From contig JAFUDX010000028.1 in NCBI GenBank assembly GCA_017464425.1, positions 1 to 64,000 of the forward strand: DNA of 64,000 nucleotides. Reading direction: 5' to 3'. The DNA comes from Treponema sp. (lineage in GTDB: Bacteria; Spirochaetota; Spirochaetia; Treponematales; Treponemataceae). Under the pieces are notes generated by a model. It did not search any database. It had not been told where the DNA came from and was given only the letters and a program-made list of their open reading frames with translations. Numbering within the stretch: the stretch's first letter is position 1; every line of letters begins with the position of its first letter. Below, piece by piece: positions 49,890 through 58,884 of this stretch. The position numbers and the translations under genes were made by a program.

Positions 49890-50155
49890 TGTCCTAAATT
49901 CTGAATCTGCGAAAACAAATTGACGGTGTAGTTTCCGAGACGACTGAACATCCAGCCGCCTAAGAGCGCGAGGATTGCCAAAATCACGAGCATTTTCGGG
50001 AGAAACGTGAGCGTCTGCTCCTGAATTGACGTGGTTGCCTGAAAAATCGCGACGATAAGACCGACAATCAACGCCGCACCAAGCACGGGAGCGCACAAGG
50101 TAAACACCTGAAACACCGCCCCCTGCATAAGATTCACAATATCACCAATAGACAT
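49886..50155 (-). CDS. fliQ: Flagellar export protein FliQ
   Basis: The 89-residue protein has two membrane helices (APVLGAALIVGLIVAIFQAT and MLVILAILALLGGWMFSRLG) around the conserved QEQTLTFLPKM loop. It is a small export-gate subunit. It is flanked on both sides by heptad repeats of one family, and its stop codon is at the edge of the downstream copy. Confidence 0.93.
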   Translation of the reverse strand: MSIGDIVNLMQGAVFQVFTLCAPVLGAALIVGLIVAIFQATTSIQEQTLTFLPKMLVILAILALLGGWMFSRLGNYTVNLFSQIQNLGH

Positions 50156-50171
50156 AAAAAACTCCGTTTTT

Positions 50172-50245
50172 TTAGGTAGCAGTTAGCAACGAGCAGTGAG
50201 AAGTTATAAAAAACTGCACACTGCTAACCGCTCACTGCTAACTTT
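50172..50245. repeat. Heptad-based inverted repeat between fliP and fliQ
   Basis: Nearly the same sequence as the copy at 49815: GTAGCAGTTAGCAACGAGCA on the left and GCTAACCGCTCACTGCTAAC on the right, around a TATAAAAAA loop. The two copies bracket fliQ. Confidence 0.75.
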
Positions 50246-50248
50246 TTT

Positions 50249-51142
50249 TTATTTTATCACTGACATAAACAGTTGCTGCGTTAAAAGCCCCCAGCCGTCT
50301 ACCATGACGAAGAGCATCAGTTTGAACGGCATTGAAATCTGGACAGGCGGGAGCATCATCATACCCATACTCATGAGAATGGACGCTACCACCATGTCGA
50401 TGACAATGAACGGGATATACAAAAAGATGCCGATTTTAAACGCCACCGTAAGTTCATGCAGAATGTATGCGGGGATAATCACATAGGTCGGAATATCCTC
50501 AGGCCCGTTGGGAGCGGGAAGATTCGCCATCGCCAAAAACGACTCGATGTAGCGCGAGCCAAGCGTACCATCGGAATTGACCGTAAGCGTTTGGTTCAGC
50601 ATGAATGTGCGGAGCGGCGTTTCTGCCTCGCGGTACGCCTGCTCAATCGTAAGCTCGCCGTTTGAAAGTGGGCGGAAGGAATTGTCGTACACAGTCCTGA
50701 GCGTGGGAAACATGATAAAAATCGTCATAAAAAGCGCGATTCCGTTTAAAACTGATGTTGGGGGAACTTGCTGCAAGGACAGCGCACGCTTGATGAAGTC
50801 CAAAACGATTGAAAAACGCAAAAAACAGGTCGTCAAAATCAACAGACTCGGTGCGAGCGTAAGCACGGTGAGCAAAAGCAAAAGCTGAACAGAAAAAGCA
50901 ACCTGCTCGCCCCCCTGCGGTCGCGTGATATTCACATCGATATTCGGAAAGTCGATGCCACGCACCTGCCCGCTCATTTCTGTTCTGCCCTGCGTAGAGC
51001 CTTGCGGAAAATTGCGGTTCTGCCGTGACTGTGAAGCAACCGGGAACAGGCAGAAAATCGAAAGGAACGCCGCCAAAACGATTTTGGGAAGCCATTTGTG
51101 AAACGAAAAAGAAAGCGTTCGCGCAAAAGTGATATGTTTCAT
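50249..51142 (-). CDS. fliP: Flagellar export protein FliP
   Basis: From the ATG at 51142, 1 bp after the fliO stop and with GGAGAAG upstream, the protein is 297 residues. It has an N-terminal signal-like helix, then the FliP core: LLLLTVLTLAPSLLILTTCF, FSIVLDFIKRALSLQQVPP, and the C-terminal FKIGIFLYIPFIVIDMVVAS. FliP builds the export pore. A longer open frame (to 51337) overlaps fliO and is not used. Confidence 0.94.
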   Translation of the reverse strand: MKHITFARTLSFSFHKWLPKIVLAAFLSIFCLFPVASQSRQNRNFPQGSTQGRTEMSGQVRGIDFPNIDVNITRPQGGEQVAFSVQLLLLLTVLTLAPSLLILTTCFLRFSIVLDFIKRALSLQQVPPTSVLNGIALFMTIFIMFPTLRTVYDNSFRPLSNGELTIEQAYREAETPLRTFMLNQTLTVNSDGTLGSRYIESFLAMANLPAPNGPEDIPTYVIIPAYILHELTVAFKIGIFLYIPFIVIDMVVASILMSMGMMMLPPVQISMPFKLMLFVMVDGWGLLTQQLFMSVIK

Positions 51143-51143
51143 G

Positions 51144-51851
51144 TTACTCTTCTCCGCCTCCATTTTCATTAAACCGCTCTCGCTGACGGCGAAGGAGCTC
51201 GGAAGAATCCCATGCCGTTGAGCCATAGACATTTTCAGTTCGATTTTGCTGCGCATCACGGAAGCCCTTTGGCATAAAAATAGCAAGAATATCTTCAAAA
51301 GAACGGGGACGACGCGTGTTGTCATTTTTGTCAGCATAAAGATTCATGGAATTGACGAGCTCTTTATCAGTAAGTTCCCCCACCAAATTGACATTGTTAT
51401 CCGAAACGCCAAGAATATACGCATGGTCTAAAATCGTCACAACATCGACTGAACGGCTCGGACTTAACGCAAGGTGCGCGACATGGCGCAAAAACGGATC
51501 ATCTGAATTGGAAAGTTTTGATGAACGGCGCAAAACTTTGAGCGCAATATACGCAATGCCAATCACGAGCGCAAGCGCAAAGACCATTTTGAAAAACAGC
51601 CCGATTGTAGACGGCTGATTCTGGTTCTGGCTAAAATTCTGTGAAGACCAGTTCCAGTTCGCAGTTTGATTTGAAGCAGCATCCGCTGAATCTTGACTTT
51701 GCGACAGTTGATTTGACGAATCAGAAACCTCTATAGAAGAATCTTGCTGATTTTGATTTGAATTCTGCGCGAAGACAGAAAATTGAAAAAATGAAAGCAC
51801 AATTCCAAAGCAGACCGCCTTGAAAACGCTTCCACGAGAAAACTTTGTCAT
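51144..51851 (-). CDS. fliO: Flagellar biosynthesis protein FliO/FliZ
   Basis: From the ATG at 51851, with GGTGGG before it, the protein is 235 residues. A signal peptide (about 1-29) is followed by a Ser/Gln/Asn-rich periplasmic part, a membrane helix (LFFKMVFALALVIGIAYIAL) and a cytoplasmic FliO domain (ALSPSRSVDVVTILDHAYILGVSDNN in short: SPSRSVDVVTI, YILGVSDNNV). FliO helps FliP assemble. It follows fliY across a terminator-like hairpin. Confidence 0.82.
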   Translation of the reverse strand: MTKFSRGSVFKAVCFGIVLSFFQFSVFAQNSNQNQQDSSIEVSDSSNQLSQSQDSADAASNQTANWNWSSQNFSQNQNQPSTIGLFFKMVFALALVIGIAYIALKVLRRSSKLSNSDDPFLRHVAHLALSPSRSVDVVTILDHAYILGVSDNNVNLVGELTDKELVNSMNLYADKNDNTRRPRSFEDILAIFMPKGFRDAQQNRTENVYGSTAWDSSELLRRQRERFNENGGGEE

Positions 51852-51940
51852 AATCCCACCCACTTTTTGACAAATAGATTATCGGGGTATGTCTCAACAA
51901 GGCTCAACAACAATCCCGATAATAACAAAATAAATTATAG

Positions 51941-51982
51941 CAAAAAAAAAAGCATCTGTCGAATGATTTTTGACAGATGCCG
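51941..51982 (-). terminator. Terminator downstream of fliY
   Basis: GCATCTGTC and GACAGATGC form a 9-bp stem (51952-51980); the minus strand continues with a run of T after it. It lies between fliY and fliO, so the downstream export genes need read-through or their own promoter. Confidence 0.75.
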
Positions 51983-52010
51983 TTATTTTTTATGGATTTT
52001 TTACAAAAGC

Positions 52011-53147
52011 CTATCGCAAGTCACTCACGCGCTCCATAGGAGAAAGGATTTCGGTAACACGGACACCGAAGTTTTCATCAATGACCACGACTTCGCCCTT
52101 CGCAATCGGCTTATGGTTTACGAGAATGTCAACAGGTTCACCAGCGAGTTTATCAAGTTCGATGATTGTGCCTTCGCCCATTCCCAAAATATCTTTGATT
52201 TGCTTTTTGGTACGGCCAAGTTCTACGGTCATTTCCATGTTTACATCCATGATAAGACCGATATTGCCCTGCTCCTGGCTTGTTGGACCGCCAGCAAGGT
52301 TTGGATACTGAACAGACTGCACGTTTGGAATACTCATTCCCATTGGCATTCCGCCCATTTGCATTCCTCCCATCATAGGCTGCTGGAATCCGCCCATCTG
52401 CATCTGTGGCTGTGCCATTCCCATGCCACCCATCTGCGGAGCTCCGCCAGCAAGATTTGCCATTGAAGCCATGTCAGCCGCATTAAGCGCACCACCCGAA
52501 GCTGGAGCCGGGTCGGGAGTGCCGCCACCAAGCGCACGGGCAATTCCCTCAGCGACCTCGCTTGAAACCGCTTCCCACAGCGTATAGTTCTGGCCTTCAA
52601 GTGTCAATGGGTATGAGAACAAAGCAAATGTTCCCTGCGGAATTCGCACCATCGCTTTTGGCACATGCACTGCCTCAGGCGGGTTTGACGCAAGACCTGC
52701 GATAGAGCTCAAATCAGTGATTTCTGAACCAGTGTGCGTTGAAACAAACTCACCGATTACAGAAAGTGCCATATCATCAAGCTCAGCATTTTCTTCTTTA
52801 TTGACAAGGCTCGTGATTTTCTGGGCGAATTCAGGAGCCATCAAAACAAGATGGTCACCCTTTACGCCCGCATTAAAGTCAGCCATGACCGCAACGACCA
52901 TTTCTGGAAGTTTTGCAAGCAACTGGTCACGGTCCATCGCCTCAACGGTCGGAGCACCGATTTCAAAGGCGGCTCCCGTCATGCCGTTCAAGTTTGCGAC
53001 AGCCTTATCTTTTAAGCCCTCAGCAAATTTTGTAAGGGTCTGAGTATCGACATTCACATTGGAAGACGGACCTGATGAGAGACCTCCAACATCAACGCCC
53101 GACAGCAACGCGTCAATTTCGCTCTGTGATATTGTTCCATCACTCAT
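52011..53147 (-). CDS. fliY: Flagellar switch protein FliY (FliN-family)
   Basis: From the ATG at 53147, overlapping the fliM stop (ATGAGTGA), the protein is 378 residues. It has an N-terminal CheY-binding-like peptide (GTISQSEIDALLSG), a CheC-type phosphatase-like domain (about 20-210) and a Met/Gly/Gln-rich linker. The C-terminal FliN/SpoA domain (about 290-378) has MDVNMEMTVELGRTKKQIKD. It forms the bottom of the C-ring and can dephosphorylate CheY-P in relatives. Confidence 0.9.
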   Translation of the reverse strand: MSDGTISQSEIDALLSGVDVGGLSSGPSSNVNVDTQTLTKFAEGLKDKAVANLNGMTGAAFEIGAPTVEAMDRDQLLAKLPEMVVAVMADFNAGVKGDHLVLMAPEFAQKITSLVNKEENAELDDMALSVIGEFVSTHTGSEITDLSSIAGLASNPPEAVHVPKAMVRIPQGTFALFSYPLTLEGQNYTLWEAVSSEVAEGIARALGGGTPDPAPASGGALNAADMASMANLAGGAPQMGGMGMAQPQMQMGGFQQPMMGGMQMGGMPMGMSIPNVQSVQYPNLAGGPTSQEQGNIGLIMDVNMEMTVELGRTKKQIKDILGMGEGTIIELDKLAGEPVDILVNHKPIAKGEVVVIDENFGVRVTEILSPMERVSDLR

Positions 53148-54174
53148 AAGATTCATCTCCTTCTACTGATAATTCTTCGAATTCATCAGATTCACTCTGA
53201 TCTATTTTACCTATAACCTGAACAGCCATTTTTTTGCCGACGACACCTGGCTGACAGTAAAATTTCTTTTCGTTTCCAACGCTTAATGTGAGCGGATCCC
53301 CCACCCGAACCGTTGAAAGTCGCACAACATCACCCGCGCGCAAAGAAAGGACTTCACGGATTGGAAGATTGATTGTGCCGATTTCCGCAACGACATCCAT
53401 GTTGACATCAGAAAGTTTTTCTTTGAGCGTGCCAAGATACTGCGTCGTAGAACTTCTTCGCACAGAACTGAACCAGAACTGTGACGAAAGTTTTGAAACA
53501 ATCGGCTCAATCGTGAGGTACGGGATACAGAAGTTCATCATACCCTCTTCTTCACCGATTTTTGTTTCCAAAGTGACCAAAACGACCATTTCAGAAGGCG
53601 GAACGATTGAAGCGAACTGCGGGTTAGTCTCAATCTGACCCAATCGCGGTCGCAAATCGATTACCTGCGTCCATGCTTCGCGCATATTCGCCAAGATTCG
53701 GACGATAATGCCTTCCATTACAGACTGCTCGATGTCGGTTAAATCACGGCTTACCTTTGCGCCCTGACCCGTGCCACCGAACAGACGGTCGATAACGCTG
53801 AATGTAATTGCCGGGTCAATCTCAAGAACAGCGTTTCCCTTGAGCGGATCCATGTTAATGACTGCGAGCGTGGTAGGAGTCGGAATTGAGCGGACAAACT
53901 CTTCGTATGTGAGCTGGTCAACCGACGCGACATGGACATGAACCAAAGAACGCAACTGAGCTGAAAGACTTGTTGTTGTAAGACGCGCGAATGTTTCGTG
54001 CATAATCTGCACGGTACGGATTTGTTCCTTTGAGAACTTGTCCGGACGCTTGAAGTCGTAAATCTTGATTTTTCGCGTGTCACTGACCGGCTTAAAATCA
54101 TCCGCCCCAGAATCTCCTGAGCTGATGGCTTGTAGCAATTGGTCAATTTCATCTTGTGACAGAACCTCGTTCAT
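53140..54174 (-). CDS. fliM: Flagellar motor switch protein FliM
   Basis: The 344-residue protein starts EVLSQDEIDQLLQAI (CheY-P-binding), has the middle FliG-binding domain (IKIYDFKRPDKFSKEQIRTV; GGTGQGAKVSRDLTDIEQ) and the C-terminal SpoA domain (LPIREVLSLRAGDVVRL). It is part of the cytoplasmic C-ring and sets rotation direction. Confidence 0.96.
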   Translation of the reverse strand: MNEVLSQDEIDQLLQAISSGDSGADDFKPVSDTRKIKIYDFKRPDKFSKEQIRTVQIMHETFARLTTTSLSAQLRSLVHVHVASVDQLTYEEFVRSIPTPTTLAVINMDPLKGNAVLEIDPAITFSVIDRLFGGTGQGAKVSRDLTDIEQSVMEGIIVRILANMREAWTQVIDLRPRLGQIETNPQFASIVPPSEMVVLVTLETKIGEEEGMMNFCIPYLTIEPIVSKLSSQFWFSSVRRSSTTQYLGTLKEKLSDVNMDVVAEIGTINLPIREVLSLRAGDVVRLSTVRVGDPLTLSVGNEKKFYCQPGVVGKKMAVQVIGKIDQSESDEFEELSVEGDESYE

Positions 54175-54213
54175 GCCTTTCCCACCTTTTTATGCGCTTT
54201 AGAGCGAACCGTT

Positions 54214-54768
54214 TTAGTTAGACTGGATTACATCCATCTGCATAAAGCGGACATCTTTGATTTTTGAAGAACTCAAAATCGTATCGTTGATTGCATTACG
54301 AATCTCAATCTTAAGATTTTCTTCGTTCTGAGGCTTGAGTTCTGCAGCCGTCTTCTGTGTAAAATATCGGCGCAAAAAGTCTTTAAGTTCAACAGTTCTT
54401 TGTGTGATTTCTGTTGAAGTTGCCTTGTCTTCCTTTTTGTAGCCCAAAACAACATCGACGCGGACAGAAGCAGGATTCTCTTCCATTGTGCGTGTCTGAA
54501 TCAATCCAAGAGAGGTGTACCAGTCAAGGATTTCCTTTGATGCCGTGTATTCTTCTGTCATCGGAATGGCAGTTCCTGTTCCCGTGTTATTGCCGCCAAC
54601 AACCTTCATTGTGATGACAACAACAGTGACAATCAAAATAATTGCCGCCAAACCGATTGCGACCCATTTTAAAAGTCCTGGAATAAGAAGCCCCTTTCCG
54701 CCTTTTGAAGGAGCAGCACCTGCATCACCACCTTCATCTAATCCCAAACCTTCATCTTCATCAGCCAT
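54214..54768 (-). CDS. fliL: Flagellar basal body protein FliL
   Basis: The 184-residue protein has an N-terminal acidic stretch, one membrane helix (VAIGLAAIILIVTVVVITM, about 35-54) and a periplasmic FliL domain with RTVELKDFLRRYFTQKTAAE. FliL stabilises the stator complexes around the motor. It lies 40 bp before fliM and 22 bp after motB. Confidence 0.9.
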   Translation of the reverse strand: MADEDEGLGLDEGGDAGAAPSKGGKGLLIPGLLKWVAIGLAAIILIVTVVVITMKVVGGNNTGTGTAIPMTEEYTASKEILDWYTSLGLIQTRTMEENPASVRVDVVLGYKKEDKATSTEITQRTVELKDFLRRYFTQKTAAELKPQNEENLKIEIRNAINDTILSSSKIKDVRFMQMDVIQSN

Positions 54769-54789
54769 AAAAAACTCCTTATCCCAATA

Positions 54790-55554
54790 TTAGAAATGAC
54801 CGTCATCCAAAATGATGATGTCAACGCGACGATTGTACGCCTGACCTTCTTTTGTTTCGTTAGAAAACATCGGTCGTGTGTCAGCATAGCCAGCGATTGA
54901 AAACTTTTTTTCATCCACTCCGAAATCTGACAAATAGTGAAGCACATTCGCAGCACGAGCCGCTGAAAGCTCCCAATTTGACGGGAAACCAACAGTGTTG
55001 CCGTTCTCATCGACATGAGAAGTGACAGCCGTGCTATCCGTATGCCCCTCTATTCTAAATCTTCGGTTTTTTAGCTCTGAATCTTGAAAAAATTTTGATA
55101 ATTTGAGAAGAATATCTCTCGTTCCTTCAATTTCGAGATTCGCGCTGCCTTCTTCAAAGAACACATCTGAGGCAAGCGAGATGACAAGCCCACGCTCATC
55201 GCTTGAAAGCGTGATTTTTGCGGATTTTACTTCGGGCGCAAAGAGACTGACCGCCTTTTTTTTGGCAACAGAAAGAGATTTTCCTTGTTCAGCAGATGGA
55301 AGAGCCGAAATATTGTTTCCTAAATCCGCCAGTTTTCCTTGCGCAAGCGACTGACCGCCGCTCGTAACAGGAGCTTCGATTGACTCAGTGGTAATCTGCA
55401 ATGACTCCTGAATCTGCGCCAAAGCCGCCGTATCGACCTCAGACGGATCGTACAACATGACGAAGAAGCAGAGCATCAATGTAATCATGTCACCGTAGGT
55501 ACCTTGCCAGGCGGTTGACGGTTTATCTGGTTCTTTTTTTTCTTTTTTTGCCAT
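54790..55554 (-). CDS. motB: Flagellar stator protein MotB
   Basis: The 254-residue protein has a single membrane helix with the proton-carrying Asp in [17 protein letters not shown] (residues about 20-36). A periplasmic linker and an OmpA-like peptidoglycan-binding domain follow ([42 protein letters not shown]). It forms the stator with MotA. Confidence 0.95.
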   Translation of the reverse strand: MAKKEKKEPDKPSTAWQGTYGDMITLMLCFFVMLYDPSEVDTAALAQIQESLQITTESIEAPVTSGGQSLAQGKLADLGNNISALPSAEQGKSLSVAKKKAVSLFAPEVKSAKITLSSDERGLVISLASDVFFEEGSANLEIEGTRDILLKLSKFFQDSELKNRRFRIEGHTDSTAVTSHVDENGNTVGFPSNWELSAARAANVLHYLSDFGVDEKKFSIAGYADTRPMFSNETKEGQAYNRRVDIIILDDGHF

Positions 55555-55578
55555 TATTCTAAGCCTTTTTGAGAAAAA

Positions 55579-56361
55579 TTAGTCTTTAAGGACATCCGGT
55601 TCGATAATCTTGCGCGTTTTTGGATCAAGATAGGTAAGGAGCTTGAGCGCAAGGATACGCGGGTTGTCACCAGCCTGAATAGAAAGAACACCTTCGATAA
55701 TCATTTCCATTGTGGACATTTCGGCAGCATTCTGAGCAGAAAGTTTGTTTGCGAACGGAGCGACCAACCAGTTAGCGAGCATAGAACCGTACAATGTCGT
55801 AATCAAAGCGACAGCCATGTTCGGACCGAGCGAGCTTTTATCTTCCAAGTTGTTCAACATACCAATAAGACCGATGACCGTACCCAACATACCGAAACCA
55901 GGACCGTAACCTGCCCACGCGTTGATAACGCCAATCCATGACATGTGGCGGGCTTCTGCCGCGCTCATCTCGTTTTCCATAATCGTGCGGATAACATTTC
56001 CGTCAGTGCCGTCGACCACCATACGCAGGCCTTCTTTCATAAAGGGGCTGTCCAAATCGTCAAGACCTTCTTCAAGGGCAAGAATACCTTCACGGCGGGC
56101 TTTTTCGGAAAGGGCGACCATGTTCTGAATCAGCGTTTTTTCGCCGTAGTCGTGAACCTTTAATGCACGGCCCATAATTTTGAACAAGCCGAGTGCCTGT
56201 TTGAGCGGTGCGACGATGAACAATGCAGCGTACGAACCACCGACCGTAACGAATACAGACGGAATATCGACGATACCACCGATAGAACCACCCGAAGTGA
56301 CGACACCAAGACCGATGGCAACAGTACCGCCGACAAGACCAATTATTGTAGCTATATCCAT
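55579..56361 (-). CDS. motA: Flagellar stator protein MotA
   Basis: The 260-residue protein has four membrane helices, with the cytoplasmic loop RREGILALEEGLDDLDSPF contacting FliG and the conserved Pro-containing GPGFGMLGTVIGLIGML and LITTLYGSMLANWLVAPFA helices. It couples proton flow to torque together with MotB, 24 bp downstream. Confidence 0.95.
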   Translation of the reverse strand: MDIATIIGLVGGTVAIGLGVVTSGGSIGGIVDIPSVFVTVGGSYAALFIVAPLKQALGLFKIMGRALKVHDYGEKTLIQNMVALSEKARREGILALEEGLDDLDSPFMKEGLRMVVDGTDGNVIRTIMENEMSAAEARHMSWIGVINAWAGYGPGFGMLGTVIGLIGMLNNLEDKSSLGPNMAVALITTLYGSMLANWLVAPFANKLSAQNAAEMSTMEMIIEGVLSIQAGDNPRILALKLLTYLDPKTRKIIEPDVLKD

Positions 56362-56397
56362 AATTCTGCTCCTACAATTTCCTAATTATATGCGTTT

Positions 56398-56595
56398 TTA
56401 TATTTCAATGGCATTGATACCGATCTGTCTCCGATACGAGACAATTCGGTCGATTACTTCCTGGGGCTTATCCTTAACCACGATTTTTTTGCCTGAAAAG
56501 AATGTGACCGTAAGATCAGGATTCTGCTCCATGCTTTCAATCATGTGCGGATTTATCCAGTAGGTAGTGCCGTCTAGTTTTGTTACAGGAATCAT
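56398..56595 (-). CDS. flbD: FlbD family protein
   Basis: From the ATG at 56595 (MIPVTKLDGTTYWINPHMI) the protein is 65 residues, matching the FlbD family found between flgE and motA in spirochaetes. It contains SMEQNPDLTVTFFSGKK. Function is not settled. It is the first gene of the motor-export operon here; flgD and flgE, which normally precede it, are absent. Confidence 0.85.
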   Translation of the reverse strand: MIPVTKLDGTTYWINPHMIESMEQNPDLTVTFFSGKKIVVKDKPQEVIDRIVSYRRQIGINAIEI

Positions 56596-56637
56596 ATGCC
56601 CCCCACCCTGCAAGAAAAAAGACTTTAAATATCACCA

Positions 56638-56666
56638 ATTATACAACAAATGATTTAATATTTAAA
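56638..56666 (-). promoter_or_regulatory. Candidate promoter of the flbD-mot-fli-flh operon
   Basis: Minus strand TTTAAA (56666-56661), 17-bp spacer and a perfect TATAAT (56643-56638), about 42 bp before flbD. It is a sigma-70-type site, as expected for class II flagellar genes in treponemes. Confidence 0.6.
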
Positions 56667-56798
56667 GAACTTTTTTATGAGAAGCACAGTTCTTCTCACT
56701 TCTCCCCTCTCATTATCGGAAAAATATAAATTTTTATTAGATTCTCTTTTTTTGATTGCGTTTTTTTTATTGTTTAGTTACTTTTAAAGCAGAGAGTT

Positions 56799-57500
56799 TT
56801 GGGAGAATGCACCATGAGCACAAAGATTCTTGTTATTGAAGATGTTCCTGAAATGTCAGATTTGATTTCGATGTACCTTGAAAAAGAAGGCATGAGCGTT
56901 ACAAAGGCATTAAATGCCGAAGCCGCGCTCGAAACGCTAAAGACAGATGTTCCAAACCTTGTTATCCTTGATTTAAATCTTCCCGGCATGAGCGGATTTG
57001 ATTTTCTTAAAAAATTCCGTGAAGAATACAACAACACGATTCCCGTCATCATTTCCTCGGCTCGCGACGGCGATGAGGATATTATCGAAGGGCTTGGCTT
57101 GGGAGCGGACGAATTCGTCACCAAGCCGTTTTCCCCGCGCGTGCTCGTGGCAAAAGTAAAGGCAAATCTGCGCCGCACTTCCGAAATTTCTGATGCCGCA
57201 GAAGAATTCTATGCGTTCGGTGATTACAAACTGCTTTTAAATTCCTGCGTGCTCAAAAAAGGCAGCGAAAAAATTCCGCTCTCAAACAAAGAATACAAAG
57301 TGCTCGAATACCTCACAAAGCATGAACGGGAGCAGCTCAGCCCCGAAAAAATCTACAAAGATGTCTGGGGCACGGAATTCGGCGATGTTACGGCGGTGGC
57401 GGTCTATATTCAGCGACTTCGCAAAAAAATCGAAGCAAATCCAGCGGACCCGCACTTTATAAAAACCGTGTTCGGCATGGGGTACCTCTTTGAAAATTAA
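56799..57500 (+). CDS. OmpR/PhoB-family response regulator
   Basis: From the ATG after GGGAGA (internal alternative at 56814) the protein is 233 residues. The receiver domain has LVIEDVPEM, the phosphoacceptor Asp in LVILDLNLPGMSGF and the signalling Lys in FVTKPFSPRVL. The C-terminal winged helix (VAVYIQRLRKKIEANP, FIKTVFGMGYLF) binds DNA. It overlaps the partner kinase by 11 bp. Confidence 0.93.
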   Translation: MGECTMSTKILVIEDVPEMSDLISMYLEKEGMSVTKALNAEAALETLKTDVPNLVILDLNLPGMSGFDFLKKFREEYNNTIPVIISSARDGDEDIIEGLGLGADEFVTKPFSPRVLVAKVKANLRRTSEISDAAEEFYAFGDYKLLLNSCVLKKGSEKIPLSNKEYKVLEYLTKHEREQLSPEKIYKDVWGTEFGDVTAVAVYIQRLRKKIEANPADPHFIKTVFGMGYLFEN

Positions 57501-58884
57501 AACTCAGCTGCGCATTTTTCTGATTGGGGTCATTTTAGTCCCCATTCTGGCAGCGCTTGCCCTTCCCACCTACCATTACCTCACCCGTCCAGAACGAATA
57601 CTGTTCGGCGGCTACAAGCAGGTGCGCCAGCTTGGTGACTATCCGCTCTCAAAGCGCGACATCAATGTTTTTAAACAGCTTTTGCATACGCTCCCACCCA
57701 ATGTGGAATTCATCATTCTTGCTGATTTTGGTGAAGTCAATGAAATCCTTGCGAATACGATTCCCGAATTTGAAGGCTTGGCTTTCATCGCTGAGACAGA
57801 TTTATTTCAATACATGAACGAAACGAGCGACGGCTATTTTTACCAGCTCGTTTCCCCGCAACTGGAAAGCGAAGTGGATATCATTTTTATCAGCAGAATC
57901 AGCAGGGACACGCAGCATGCCAGAAAAAACGGATTCTTTGAGAAATCGCTTCGGGTCGCGCTCTTTTTCATCTCGCTATTTGAAGTTTTTTCTATTATTC
58001 TCATCGTCAGCCTTTCAAACACAATTTCAAAATCAATCACGATTCTTAACAAAAATACGCAGAAAATCGCAAACGGTGAGCTTGATGTAAAGCTCGAATC
58101 AGTAAAAAACACAAAAAGTGACAATGAAATCACCTCGCTCACTGAAAACCTCGACAAAATGCGCCTTGCACTCAAAGACAATGCCGAGCGGCGCACTAAA
58201 TTCATCATGGGAATCAGCCACGACTTGCGCACGCCAGTCGCCGTCATCAAAGGCTACACTGAGGCGATGACTGAAGGATTCTATGACACGCCCAAAGAAA
58301 CAAAAAAATCGCTCGAAATCATCAGCACAAAGACAGAGCAGCTAGAGACGATGATAAACACGCTCATCAATTTCGTAAAATTAAACCAGACCGATTGGAT
58401 GCAGCAGCTTAAAAAACAAAATATCGTACCCGTTTTCAAGGAATTTGCGGAAGGAGCGGTCACGACGGGCGGCATTTTCAAGCGAAATGTCACCGCGCAC
58501 ATCGATGTGGGCGAAACAATTGAAATTCCGTTCGACAAGGAACTCGTTCAGCGAACACTGGAGAATCTTTTTTCAAACGCACTGCGCTACACCGCTGAAA
58601 ATGACTCGATTGAAATCAGCGTGAGCAAAATCGGCTCGGATGAAGGCGAAGCAATTCTCTTTAAAATCAAAGACTCAGGAATCGGCATCAAAAAAGACGA
58701 TATAGAAAAGATTTTCGACATGTTCTACCGGACAAGTTCTTCACGGCGCGAGGAAGGCATGGGAATCGGCTTAGCCACCGTTATGACTATCGTAAAAGCG
58801 CACGGGTGGCGTATCAGCGTTGATTCAGAACTGGGAAGCGGTTCATGCTTTACCATTGAAATACCAGTGCATGCAGAGCCTTAG
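57490..58884 (+). CDS. Sensor histidine kinase partnered with the OmpR-type regulator
   Basis: The 464-residue kinase begins with a TTG codon (57490) inside the regulator gene. It has a signal-anchor helix (about 7-26), a periplasmic sensor region (about 30-150), a second helix (about 160-180), HAMP, the H box GISHDLRTPVAVIKGY and the N/G boxes (NLFSNALRYTA, DSGIGIKKDD, GMGIGLATVMTIVKAHG). The signal is not evident. It converges on the ABC exporter with a 4-bp overlap. Confidence 0.92.
   Translation: MKIKTQLRIFLIGVILVPILAALALPTYHYLTRPERILFGGYKQVRQLGDYPLSKRDINVFKQLLHTLPPNVEFIILADFGEVNEILANTIPEFEGLAFIAETDLFQYMNETSDGYFYQLVSPQLESEVDIIFISRISRDTQHARKNGFFEKSLRVALFFISLFEVFSIILIVSLSNTISKSITILNKNTQKIANGELDVKLESVKNTKSDNEITSLTENLDKMRLALKDNAERRTKFIMGISHDLRTPVAVIKGYTEAMTEGFYDTPKETKKSLEIISTKTEQLETMINTLINFVKLNQTDWMQQLKKQNIVPVFKEFAEGAVTTGGIFKRNVTAHIDVGETIEIPFDKELVQRTLENLFSNALRYTAENDSIEISVSKIGSDEGEAILFKIKDSGIGIKKDDIEKIFDMFYRTSSSRREEGMGIGLATVMTIVKAHGWRISVDSELGSGSCFTIEIPVHAEP

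Noticed and set aside
50249..51337. Long FliP starting within fliO
   Set aside because: The ATG at 51142 lies 1 bp after the fliO stop and has a ribosome site; the longer frame would overlap fliO by almost 200 bp.
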